Assembly (NCBI GenBank): GCA_032718475.1
Contig: JAUCBJ010002498.1
Location: forward strand, 1-39,233
Length of the DNA: 39,233 bases
Reading direction: 5' to 3'
Origin: Nemertoderma westbladi
Taxonomy: Eukaryota > Xenacoelomorpha > Nemertodermatida > Nemertodermatidae
The translations under genes were made by a program, and so were the position numbers. This document shows positions 1 to 8,616 of this stretch, one piece after another. The notes beneath the pieces were generated by a model that had not been told where the DNA came from, did not search any database, and saw only the letters and a program-made list of their open reading frames with translations. The first letter of the stretch is position 1, and every line of letters starts with the position of its first letter.

Positions 1-242
1 CTAGAGTTTACATCTTAAAAATTTTAGTCATCGCGGGGGAATAGTAATAGTGTAGAGTACAGTAATAGAGATAGAGAATAAATAAATGAAGAGAATAATA
101 ATAGAAGAGAAGAGGAGAATAGTAAATAAGATGAGAAAGAGAGCGGATCACAAATCCAAGAGAAGATACGAGACGAGACGAGGAGGAGGAGAAGAAGAAG
201 AAGAGCGACGTACCATGCGGAATCGTACCCACTACTTCCAAA
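1..242. repeat. Purine-rich GA low-complexity tract
   Basis: The plus strand is strongly purine-rich, with GAGA, GAGGAG and GAAGAAG runs densest at about 90-215. Open frames across it on both strands are low-complexity (Ser/Leu/Tyr-rich or Arg/Glu-rich), so I call no gene. The tract abuts a SINE fragment. Confidence 0.6.
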
Positions 243-300
243 GAGATGTGAATACCATGCCACAGATTTAACCCTTATTCTAAGGTGATAGTTCGGCATA
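243..300 (-). mobile_element. tRNA-derived SINE, 5' fragment
   Basis: The stretch with ACCATGCCACAGATTTAACC followed by a diverged GGTGATAGTTCGGC matches the tRNA-like head of the SINE at 517-745 (ATGCCACAGATTTAACC, then AAGGTGGTACTTCGG). Only the A-box side is present and the B box is missing, so this is a truncated copy. Orientation is inferred from the full copy. Confidence 0.55.
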
Positions 301-516
301 CTACATATTACACAAGAGGATGGAGGGGGTGAAGGTAAGGGGGGTGTTAAGTATAGAGTGTGAATTGTAGAGGGTGGGGGATAGTTGAAGAATAGTTTAA
401 GTAACTCAGCTGATATAATTCAGCTGATATTTTTCCTGATTAATACTCAATATATCGTGGTAGTAAAATATACATGGTGAAGTAATTATAGTAAAGTAAA
501 GTTTACTTAAACTATT
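301..516. other. Gene-free AT/GT-rich spacer
   Basis: No supportable coding frame is visible. It holds G-rich runs (about 318-385) and a short direct duplication of TCAGCTGATAT near 408-432. Otherwise nothing is recognised. Confidence 0.5.
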
Positions 517-745
517 AGGCCCGGGAATACTTACGAAGTCTGACAATTTTTACGATTGCTCACAAATTATTTTATGATTACTCACAAATGCGCCGTGTGT
601 TTGTAGTCCAATTATAGCATTCATGCTGAAACGAAAACTGTCCATGTCCCCATACTGGGATCGAACCCACAACCTCCAGAGAGATTCAATTCAATGCCAC
701 AGATTTAACCATTATGTCAAGGTGGTACTTCGGGATACTGTATAA
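517..745 (-). mobile_element. tRNA-derived SINE
   Basis: Read on the minus strand, it contains GGTTGTGGGTTCGATCCC, a good match to the RNA polymerase III B box (GGTTCGANNCC), preceded by an A-box-like TGACATAATGGTTAAA. Downstream lies a body with GACAGTTTTCGTTTCAGC and a tail containing AGTCAGACTTCGTAAG when read in reverse. A second copy at 7446-7712 shares both head and tail, which supports a real family. The tRNA-like part has extra bases between A and B boxes, as in Ser/Leu-type tRNAs. It is a retroposon and not a functional tRNA gene. Confidence 0.75.
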
Positions 746-750
746 AACAA

Positions 751-810
751 GAGGGTGGGGGTGGGGGGGGGGGCGGGGTAAGTTTAGAGGGGGGGGGGGG
801 GGGGGGGGGG
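751..810 (+). repeat. G-rich tract with a 22-G homopolymer
   Basis: A G-dominated stretch ends in an uninterrupted run of G at 789-810. It could form G-quadruplexes and is also a likely place for assembly or length error. It borders the 5' side of the SINE at 517-745. Confidence 0.85.
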
Positions 811-1149
811 CTGGTATTAGAATACTTTAAAAACAGTCCTAGCCCAACCTTGGCTTTCATCCTTCAGTGGTCGATAAATGGGAACCAAGGCAACTTGGGA
901 AACAGAGTGGAAGCGTTTACTGTGGAAAATCACCCATGGTGGTGAAAAGGCATTCCATGGCTTAATGAGCCTAAGTTATTTTGTTACTTTTTTGTTTATT
1001 TTGTTGGGTTGGTTTAATTAATTTATATTAGTTGGAATGTATGAGGGTGGTCTGGGATGGATGGTTCAGGATGCCGAATATTTTAAATGACTCTTGTGCC
1101 TATTATGTAAAGAGAAAGATTAAAACCCGCCTTAAATAAAAAAATAAAG
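811..1149. other. Gene-free region, possible retroposon tail
   Basis: No coding frame is supported. GGTCGATAAATGGGAACCAA (about 870-889) and the end TTAAAACCCGCCTTAAATAAA (about 1120-1140) have the flavour of a SINE body and A-rich tail, but I cannot define ends. It runs into a plus-strand SINE remnant. Confidence 0.35.
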
Positions 1150-1262
1150 TATCTTACCCGGAGGTCGTGGGTTCGATCCTTGTAGGGATGGGTGCCAGAG
1201 AATGTTATGTTTTCGTACAAATACTAAAGGAACTAGCCAGGGCGCAACTCTGCCTTTCATTC
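1150..1262 (+). mobile_element. tRNA-derived SINE remnant
   Basis: GGAGGTCGTGGGTTCGATCC on the plus strand is a B-box match. It is followed by a body (GCCAGAGAATGTTATGTTTTCG) like the head-proximal part of the other SINEs here but with a different tail. The A-box half is absent or too diverged to see. Confidence 0.6.
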
Positions 1263-1596
1263 TTAAATTGCACTAGTTGAGTTCCACTTTAATCTTAGTA
1301 GGCCTAATATAGCTCTGGGGGAACTGAAAGTGGAAATAATTCGTAAGACTTTGTGCACAATTCCTGCCTTATTTACTTGTCCGTCTTTATCCACTCTATA
1401 CAATGAAAGGGTAGTGATATTAACCAGGAACCATCATTGCACTCCGATTGATATTACATTCTAACTACAAATTTTGGCAGGACAATTACCTCTTTAGATA
1501 AATCCAATCGGTATTTTAATAATTTATTTTTGGTATTTTGGGTGAATGAGTGATTTCAAGTAATTATACTCAATTACAGGCACAACTAATAAAAGC
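1263..1596. other. Gene-free AT-rich spacer
   Basis: No open frame, RNA gene or repeat could be supported. TAGGCCTA, a short palindrome common across this window, occurs near 1298. Confidence 0.4.
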
Positions 1597-1657
1597 CGGC
1601 AATGACATCCAGGTGGGATCGAACTTGTGACCTCGAGGTTAGAAGTAGAGCGCCAAC
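1597..1657 (-). mobile_element. tRNA-like SINE head, split by a hAT MITE
   Basis: On the minus strand this contains GAGGTCACAAGTTCGATCCC (B box), preceded by CGCTCTACTTCTAACCTC, like a tRNA anticodon arm. The upstream A-box side continues beyond the inserted MITE at 2105-2125 (read in reverse, TTCGCTAGGGGAATA). The break falls in the A-box region. Calling a nested insertion rests on the flanking duplication described for the MITE. Confidence 0.6.
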
Positions 1658-2096
1658 TAGGGCCTGAAGCGGTTAACCGGTTAATTCAAAGTTAACCGGT
1701 TAGAAATTAATTAACCGGTTAACCGGCTTGATGTCACATTTTGCGGTTTTCAGATTCTGTTACCAGCTTCATTACCTGTATGTTTCAATTTTAATGTGTA
1801 TTTCCCATTGCAATGTTTCAGAAATTTATTTTGTACTGTATGTAGCTGTAGGACTACAGTACAGTATACATACGCTATAGTTTCTCCACTTCAATAATCC
1901 GAATAATAGAGTTATTGGGACTAAAGTAACCTAAATACTGTATACTGTGAAAATTGTGTATACTGTTGTTCTCAATACAAAATGAGATTTTAAAGATAAT
2001 TTCAACCTAAAACAAACATTTCTACTTTTTAACGGTTAACTGGTTAATTGGAAATGGTTAACCGGTTGATGGAAAAATTAACCGCTTCAGGCCCTT
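1658..2096. mobile_element. hAT-type MITE (439 bp)
   Basis: The ends are inverted: TAGGGCCTGAAGCGGTTAA on the left, and TTAACCGCTTCAGGCCCTT on the right. Flanking 8-mers are GCGCCAAC (1650-1657) and GATCCAAC (2097-2104), a 6/8 match expected of an aged hAT target duplication. Subterminal regions carry repeated TTAACCGGTTAA-type palindromes on both sides. There is no transposase frame, so it is non-autonomous. Confidence 0.8.
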
Positions 2097-2250
2097 GATC
2101 CAACTATTCCCCTAGCGAATCAGGTAAAAGGAAATAATACCTACCTTGTATGACCGCAATTCACGTCCTATTTTCTCCCATCTCTGTAAATACCAAAATC
2201 TAATATTGTTAGTTCTGAGGATAGTTAAGGTTAGCTTTGTAAGACTCAAT

Positions 2251-2445
2251 GGGGCGTAAACGCTACGCCGACCACCGGCAGCCGACAACAGCAAATATGA
2301 AAATGTAACCTGAGTTCGTCACTCTCGTTTATTGCTTTGGTTAGAATATAACCTGTAGCTTTCCCTCAATTGACAATTAACATTAATTAGCTTTAATAAT
2401 AGTTGTCGGCGTTGGTTGACGGTTGTCGGCGTAGCATTTACACCC
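2251..2445. mobile_element. Foldback/MITE-like element (195 bp)
   Basis: The ends are imperfect inverted repeats of about 40 bp. The left arm begins GGGCGTAAACGCTACGCCGA, and the right arm read in reverse begins GGGTGTAAATGCTACGCCGA. Flanks GACTCAAT and GTTTCAAT match at 6 of 8 positions, possibly an old 8-bp duplication. There is no coding frame inside. The superfamily is uncertain. Confidence 0.55.
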
Positions 2446-3607
2446 GTTTCAATGAAATTATCTTACAATATATATTTGACTTATACAAGACATATAAAAC
2501 GAATGTGGATAAATTTCTCCAAACCTGGTTTCAGCTCAACCCAATACTGCAAATGCAATAAAATGTTGAAATTTTTATTCAACCTTAAACACTCATAGAG
2601 ACTCGTAGACAAAACTTTTAAATTATCCAGATATAGGGAATTGGGGCTCTTTAGAAGAAGTAACAATTAAAAAATCTAAGTTCAAGTGTGCATTTACTTC
2701 GAACATCATGTATCACACAGAGTTTATGTCAAGTCAATCAATCCTTGTTGCGGTCGGTCATTCATCGGGGTGGGGATAAAAATATGACTGATAGTCACCC
2801 ATTTTGATTAACGGCATAGGCCGCCCCAATACAAAAAGTAAATTATGTTCTTTATCTCTGCTATATATCATTAAGTAGGACGAAATAAAGACATGCAGTC
2901 ATCAACCAGATAGGATTGGCGTGGGGGGGGGGGGGGGCTCTCCTCAATCTAAATTCATCCCTATCCAGGGGAAATCGACGCTGATTGGTAAACCACAATA
3001 ATGTAACTGTAACCTGATTATTTGACAATGAATCGAGATATTACGAACTGAGATGGGATTTGCGTGAAGCCCGTCTCTCTTTGAGGTTGTATTAGTAATT
3101 GTATTATCTACATGACATTAATTATAATGAGTTAATTTTCCCCCTTGGGGTATTATGGTATGGAACATAATATTCAACATAAATATAAAAAAAACAAAAA
3201 CATATTTACATAAATAACCTAAATTCATTATACAGATATATGAGATATAAGATCACAACACTTTGTAATTAGTGTATAATATATATAATATATGCTAATG
3301 TACGATATTACAAAATCAATTGAAATCCTACAGTAAGGAATTTTTGCAATAATTTTGGAATTTAGTAAAGAAGTACCAGTCCGTCAGTATGTAGGAGGGA
3401 AATTTGAATTTATTTCAATGATGGCATTGCTCTATAGTAGATACCATTACCAGATTACTGCATTATGCATTATGTCAGTACCGATTACAGCTGTGTAGTT
3501 GAACATATACGGTAATAAAAGCAAATATAATAGGCCTAATAATATCAATCAGTCAATGTATGTACGAAGTAGTAAAACTGTGTTAGTCTATGTATTTTAA
3601 AGTAAGT
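2446..3607. other. Gene-free AT-rich region
   Basis: This stretch is AT-rich with stops in every frame. It includes a 15-G homopolymer (2923-2937) and TA-rich sequence around 3270-3300. It lies 3' of the minus-strand gene, so it may contain that gene's 3' untranslated region, but I identify no convincing poly(A) signal. Confidence 0.4.
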
Positions 3608-4529
3608 TCATTGGTCCGGTTCACCCTGACCAGCACCTTCATCCTGACCACCAACACCGACGGCTACACCACCTTGAGCGCCACCGTGAGCACCACCAGG
3701 GGCGGCAGGGGGAACACCCTGAGCTCCAGCAGGTGCGGCAGGGGGTACACCCTGAGCTCCACCAGGTGCGGCAAGGGGAACACCAAACCCCCTCACTAGC
3801 GGAGCACGGACAACCGGGGCTATAACTGCCAACTGAAGATGCCGACGTTCAATTGGGACATTGTTAATGGGTGTCACCGATGAGTAATGCAGAGTGGGCA
3901 ACGATGGAAGTTCGCTTCCGGCGCTCTGCCCGGGCTTCACCCAACCCACGACATACCAGCCGCCAGCGTTATTAATTTCTTGAACGGAGTTCGTCACAAA
4001 CTCGTCCAATTGATCGACTTCGGCGACTGGTAGCGCCACCAGAGTCGACGACAAACTCTCCGGCATAATGAACAGGCTGGTGAAAGCTCGAGAACGGAGT
4101 GGAGCAACTTCAAAATCCTCAAACATCGGGGATGTCAACTCCAGTTCCAGCACCCAAATACTGCTGGATGTACTGCTCATACAGCAGCAGTTTGCTGCAG
4201 AACGCGAGTCGCACAGCGGCCCCGGACACACCGCACTCGAAAATCCGAACGTCACCACCTCCAGAGTGGTGTTCACCGCGAAGGTGCTCATAGAGCAATC
4301 GATAAAGTTGGTCCCCAACGGGAACACCCGACGGTCAGCGGCACACGCCAACATAGGAACGACCACGTCCATGGTCGAAACGACAGCGAAGGTGCTGTCC
4401 CCCTCGAACCGCGGGTTAATGATGGCGACGTAGGCCCCTATAGTGACGTCCCGCAAGAACGCCAACGTCGTCCCGACCTCGGCAGCAGTACGCAGCACTA
4501 GCGCGAACAGTTTACCGGAAACGACGCAC
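3608..4529 (-). CDS. Last exon of an unrecognised protein (307 codons)
   Basis: This is the 3' exon of the broken minus-strand gene. It opens at an acceptor (AACTTACAG, AG at 4531-4530) and runs to a stop at 3608 with no internal stop. The first base completes an AGG codon begun by the upstream exon; CVVSGKLFALVLRTAAEVG follows. The first 100 residues are hydrophobic and beta-like (DVTIGAYVAIINPRFEG), loosely reminiscent of an OB-type barrel; this is only a resemblance. Next come a Cys-rich stretch (SSAVCPGPLCDSRSAANCCC) and a Pro/Gly/Ala tail with three or more copies of an AAPGGAQGVPP-like unit, coded by a 33-bp DNA repeat near 3690-3780. The exon is more GC-rich than its surroundings, which supports real coding. 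I do not recognise the family. The overlapping plus-strand frames have no splice or composition support. Confidence 0.6.
3690..3785 (-). repeat. 33-bp coding minisatellite (Ala-Pro-Gly tail)
   Basis: About three imperfect 33-bp units (around CACCCTGAGCTCCAGCAGGT on the plus strand) encode the Gly/Ala/Pro-rich tail of the minus-strand protein. The unit length is a multiple of three, so changes in copy number keep the frame. Confidence 0.65.
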
Positions 4530-5193
4530 CTGTAAGTTAAATAATATTCATTAATACCATTAATTTTAATACTATTAATAAATTATAACTATAAATAATA
4601 TTTGTATTATAATCCATTTCATTCATAATCCAACTCTATTGTGAATGTTGTTTTACTATCGCTTTTCAGTTTTCACATCAGAGTTCTTTATTACTGAAGC
4701 GAACGAACACAGGAACATTCATCAATTACTTAGCAACAGGTATGTGGGTAGTTTTATTACAAACTTTTAACAACAAATTAATAACTAGATAACGTTGTAC
4801 TCTAGATTTTATAATGTGTTACATAACAACGTGCTGCTATACTGAAGACGTAAACGAAAATATCACAATTAGTAGTAAAATAGTCGAGTGTCTGTAACCA
4901 CGGTATCAAAATACTATGAAAATTGTTTGAAACTAGGGAATTTTATGAATCACCGAATGTTTTCATAAAGTATATCGGTACTTTATAAACGCCCTTATAA
5001 TCGCGAATTAACTACTGGAAGTTTTCAATAAATTTCCTTAAATAAAAAGTGTGTACGTTTGTCTTTAACTATAAACTTAGCGAATATCAGCAGGGGGGGG
5101 GGGGGGGGGGGGTATTACGCAACCAAAATTAAATATATAATTGAAATTAATACAAGTAAGGATAAGGATAAGTATTAAGTTACACAAACTTAC
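4530..5193 (-). other. Intron (664 bp) of the minus-strand gene
   Basis: Read on the minus strand, it begins GTAAGTTTGTG and ends TTAACTTACAG, both strong splice consensus. The upstream exon ends with two bases of a codon (AG) and the downstream exon starts with G, giving AGG and an intact frame. It contains a 20-base poly-C run on the gene's strand (poly-G at 5093-5112 on plus). Confidence 0.7.
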
Positions 5194-5593
5194 CTACAGA
5201 ACACCAGCCGACTGTAAGTTAGTTCCTTCTTCCCCTTTTTAGCTCCTTTCCCATAGGAAACTTGGAGGGTGGACTTTGCTGGTTTGGTGATGTGAAGCAC
5301 CTGTGCGTGCAGTCGGGTGTTCCGTACTCGTACTAGGGCTCGATCGGAGTTGGGATTTGGCCGGAGCCGGAGCAGGAGCCGGAGTTGGACAATTTGGCCG
5401 GAGCCGGAGCAGGAGCCGGAGTTTTTCAAAAAATTTAAAAATTTAATTATTTATTAAAAAAAAAAAGTATGGTTATCGTTCGCCATTCGCTCATAATCAA
5501 TCATACTGTAGGCAGGTAGGTCTAATTAATTTCATAATTTATAGATTTACGAATTTTCAATTTAAAATTTAAGTAATTAATTTATCACGGACA

Positions 5594-5693
5594 GACGGCC
5601 TGACGCTGACGGCGACGGCCTGATGCTGACGGCGACGGCCTGATGCTGACGGCGACGGCCTGATGCTGACGGCGACGGCCTGACGCTGACGGC
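5594..5693 (+). repeat. 20-bp tandem repeat, 5 copies
   Basis: Five head-to-tail copies of GACGGCCTGATGCTGACGGC; the first and last carry ACGC in place of ATGC. The array is inside the hAT element, is GC-rich, and stands out from the AT-rich surroundings. Confidence 0.9.
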
Positions 5694-5715
5694 TAAAAAT
5701 TACCTACAGTACCTA

Positions 5716-5830
5716 ACAGCCTAACCCTATATGGAATACTGACAAAAAGCGCGCCACACGCGTTCTGGTTAAACGAAAATCGCGCCAGCCATGATATCTA
5801 ATGCGCGCCAAGCCAACAATTGACTATGAA
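5716..5830 (+). repeat. Dispersed repeat, copy 1
   Basis: CCTATATGGAATAC, GCGCGCCACACGCGTT, CGCGCCAGC and GCGCGCCAAGCC follow in the same order as in 14990-15115 (CCTATATGGAATACC, GCGCGTCACACAGG, GCGCGCCAGC, GCGATCCAACCGCC). One copy is in the hAT interior and one is in the OTU gene's first intron. The family is not identified. Confidence 0.6.
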
Positions 5831-6507
5831 ATTTTGCAGTAATTGCTTAATTGTAATAATTTATCAGTTTATAATTCCTGAATTCTGTAGCCCTACAGTA
5901 TGTTAACATTAAAATGCGAGCGTAGCGAGCAAGGAAATTTTCCAATTATGTTAACATAAATACAGTCTGACTGTCTGACAGTAATAGTCAGATAGTGCTG
6001 TAGTTGTAGTAGTAGTAGTAGTAGGTCAACGTCAACTGACTGTTTTTAAATGCAGATGTGATCAAGATGCGAGCGTAGCGAGCACGAAAATTTTAACATT
6101 TCAGCATTTAAAGTAGGCAAACCGACTGTTTTCAAATGCAGAAATGCAGATGTCATTACCGGTAAATTGCGAGCGTAGCGAGCACGGAAATTCTGCTGAA
6201 TCATGCAGGCTTTCATGGTTTTATTGGTTTGAAGAATCTGACAATTGAAAAACTTTTGAAACAATAAGTCATGTTTTTAATGGTCATGCTCAATCTGTCC
6301 GTTTCCATTTGTCCACAGCCAGACAGTACTACTAAGAGTAGATTTACAGTATAAACGCGAGCGAAGCGAGCGGACATTTTTCAATCTTTTTAAACCTATG
6401 GAATAATTTCAAATAGAGCTGTAGAGTGGGATGTGTTGCTAGTGCACTGCTACGCTACCTCCTACTGTCCCTAACCTAACCCTACATCCTCCATATTCGC
6501 GCCAGGA

Positions 6508-6619
6508 CCGCCAGGATCCTCAATGCGCGCCACACGCCCCTGTCACTACGCGCCAGGATCCTTAATCCGCGCCACACGCCCCTGTCACTACGCGCCAGGA
6601 TCCTTAATCCGCGCCACAC
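6508..6619 (+). repeat. 42-bp tandem repeat, about 2.7 copies
   Basis: Units contain GCGCCAGGATCCTTAATCCG and CGCCACACGCCCCTGTCACT and repeat every 42 bp (6508, 6550, 6592), inside the hAT element. Confidence 0.8.
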
Positions 6620-7251
6620 ATGTTGAGCAAACTCTACATAAATTCCAACCTGGAGCCTAACTCGCTAACTGTGGTAGAGGTGTGTACTGTAGGTAGCCTA
6701 CCGTACTGCCGTACGTGTACTGCAGTACAGTATGCTGGCATGACAGCAGTAAATGGCTGCAGTGGTACAGTCTGATAGTGTACAATCATAGCATTTACAA
6801 TTTTTTAAAGTAGGGCCTATCTGTAATAGTCTGCTAGTCAGCCAGCTGGCCAGTACCAGTACTGCAGTACAGTCAGTCAGTCATTGACTTTAAGTAAATA
6901 CTGCAGTATTCTGGTATTATCAGATTATACTTGATATTGAAGCTGTACTACAGTACTTATAGTGTTAAATAATTGTTCAGATTAGAATATGCACGAAATA
7001 TAATACTTTATTAAAAAATTAACTCCGGCAATATTTTTACCGGAGCCGGAGCAGGAGCCGGAGGTGCCAAAATGGCCGGAGCCGGAGCCGGAGGCCGGAG
7101 CTCCGATCGAGCCCTAACTCGTACCCCTCTATCCTTTAACACCTGCAACGAAACACCTGAGTACTTGTCTCCTAAAAGAACAGTCAAGTGGTACTCGACA
7201 TCTGTTCCCTCCCGGATGGCTAATGAAGACTGGGTTGTCATTACAGGTATC

Positions 7252-7445
7252 CTATGCAGCTATGGTATACGCTTAATCTGCAACATAAACATTTATTACG
7301 CGAAATTAATTATAATTAATTCATTAATATAACATCTAAAGACTGCTTATGATTAAATAATTAATTTTATTCCATATCCACGTTGCTTCATTCTCTCATT
7401 CAAGTAAAGAAAAACAAGTAAAAAGTTATATTTTATTCGGCCACT
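7252..7445. other. AT-rich flank of the minus-strand gene
   Basis: This lies immediately upstream of the broken gene on its strand. It could be promoter, 5' untranslated region or intron. I cannot place a start site or upstream exon. Confidence 0.3.
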
Positions 7446-7712
7446 AGGCCAGGGATTACGCACAAAGTCTGACGACTTAATTCCAGTGCGGTCCCCCCAG
7501 AACTATACTCCCCAGAGGAAACTACAATACTCATTTAGCTACCAGGCAAAGAAGCAAGGTAGACATGCGCCGTGACTGGTCCCTTTAATGCATTCGTGCC
7601 ATAACGAAAACTGCCCTGCCCCCATGTGGGGATCGAACCCACGACCTCTGCAGTGATGTGAATTTAATGCCATGGATTTAACCACCATGCCAAGTGGAAC
7701 TTAATCATTGAA
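7446..7712 (-). mobile_element. tRNA-derived SINE, near full length
   Basis: On the minus strand it has an A-box-like CATGGTGGTTAAATCCATGG and a B box GGTCGTGGGTTCGATCCCC. The body CAGTTTTCGTTATGGCACG matches the copy at 517-745, and the tail includes AGTCGTCAGACTTTGTGCG. The two copies share both ends, marking a dispersed family. Confidence 0.75.
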
Positions 7713-8590
7713 AAGCTCACATTATTATTTACACACATCCAATTATAGTTCATGTGCGATAAATACAAAATGTAAATAAACAAAAAAAAAATAGTTTACT
7801 GTTACCGCGGTTATGTCATTATTTAGATTTAGTAGAGGCATTTAATATTCAAACTTACCTTTAATATTGTCTTGCTTCAACTACTTTATTCTCCGGTAAC
7901 ACTCTGAATCTCTGAATATCTAGTTCTATATAGTTTTAATAATAAAATGTAACATAACATGTAATGATACAATGTGTGTCAAAACTCTTACAATCTAAGT
8001 TAATGATATATTTTGTAAACTAAAATATCAAATAATATAAACTCAAATGATATACAGTCAGACAGTTTACCTACTTGTTTAATTTTATTAAAAAACTGAA
8101 AGATTATTTTACGACGACCGAGGTGTATTATTTAAGGAGTAATTATTTCGATAAACCTGTTGTACTATAAATATGTATTCCAAACAGGTAATGTAAAGTA
8201 CATTTTTCTGCACTCCTGAACCACCTATCTGCCTATTGCCAACAACAGCTTCGTGACTTTCTTGGGTCAACAGGGTAACAGGATTGATCAGATGATAACC
8301 GACATTTTAAAATATGTTTCTTGGAGAGCGTACTCAAAAATATAAACTCAACATCCAATCTTGGTTTTATGTAGTTGAGCTGCTCTCTACTAACAGTATT
8401 CCAGAACATTAAATCATTTAAAATTGAGTAAGACAGCATCAGAAATTGAAGAGTACAATCATTGGAATCGCTGTAACTATAGAAGTATTTGTAGTAAAAT
8501 AATGTAATTCAAGTTATTTTGTAATGTAACACTATTTGTTACTAAATCTTTTAAAGGAATTAATAAATAAAATAACTAAAAAGTAGCGCG
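7713..8590. other. Gene-free AT-rich region
   Basis: AT-rich with no supportable gene. A 68-codon frame on the minus strand (8439-8233) has fairly mixed composition but no matching splice sites, repeats or motifs, so I do not call it. It might be an isolated exon of the minus-strand gene upstream of 7251. Confidence 0.35.
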
Positions 8591-8610
8591 AGTTAAGGTG
8601 CACCTTAACT
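8591..8610. repeat. Perfect 20-bp palindrome
   Basis: AGTTAAGGTGCACCTTAACT is a perfect inverted repeat without a loop. It lies six bases before the first recognisable unit of the 43-bp array. Confidence 0.85.
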
Positions 8611-8616
8611 ACTAAA

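Larger units (their letters stand above)
5334..7116. mobile_element. Non-autonomous hAT element (1,783 bp)
   Basis: The terminal inverted repeats are perfect over 16 bp: TAGGGCTCGATCGGAG at the left, CTCCGATCGAGCCCTA at the right. A perfect 8-bp duplication ACTCGTAC flanks it (5326-5333 and 7117-7124), typical of hAT. Both subterminal regions are rich in GGAGCCGGAGC-type repeats, possible transposase binding sites. The interior has no transposase-like frame. It holds a 20-bp tandem repeat (5594-5693), a 42-bp tandem repeat (6508-6619), four GCGAGCG(T/A)AGCGAGC motifs and many GTACTGCAGTAC palindromes. The perfect ends and duplication suggest a fairly recent insertion. Confidence 0.88.
5194..7251 (-). 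pseudogene. Upstream exon split by a hAT insertion
   Basis: On the minus strand an exon runs from about 7251 (after GCATAG) or from ATG at 7241 down to a GTAAGT donor at 5193. It starts MTTQSSLAIREGTDVEYHL and ends KKGKKELTYSRLVFCR. It is broken at the ACTCGTAC duplication (7117-7124 and 5326-5333) by the element at 5334-7116. Ignoring the element and one duplication copy, KDRGVRV is followed in frame by RNTRLHAQVLH, with no frameshift or stop. The intact allele would encode about 392 residues from ATG 7241. As it stands, translation enters the transposon and stops at 7011, giving about 76 residues, so this copy is probably non-functional unless the element is excised or spliced out. Upstream exons were not found. 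Confidence 0.65.

Noticed and set aside
640-720. Functional tRNA gene on the minus strand
   Set aside because: The B box is good, but the acceptor stem cannot be closed, and a shared body and tail with 7446-7712 show it is a SINE.
4068-4433. Plus-strand frame opposite the minus-strand exon
   Set aside because: It overlaps the exon that has consensus splice sites and matching phase; it looks like a shadow frame.
8233-8439. 68-codon minus-strand frame
   Set aside because: No splice sites of matching phase, no motif and no repeat support; about the length expected by chance in several kilobases, though it could be an isolated exon.
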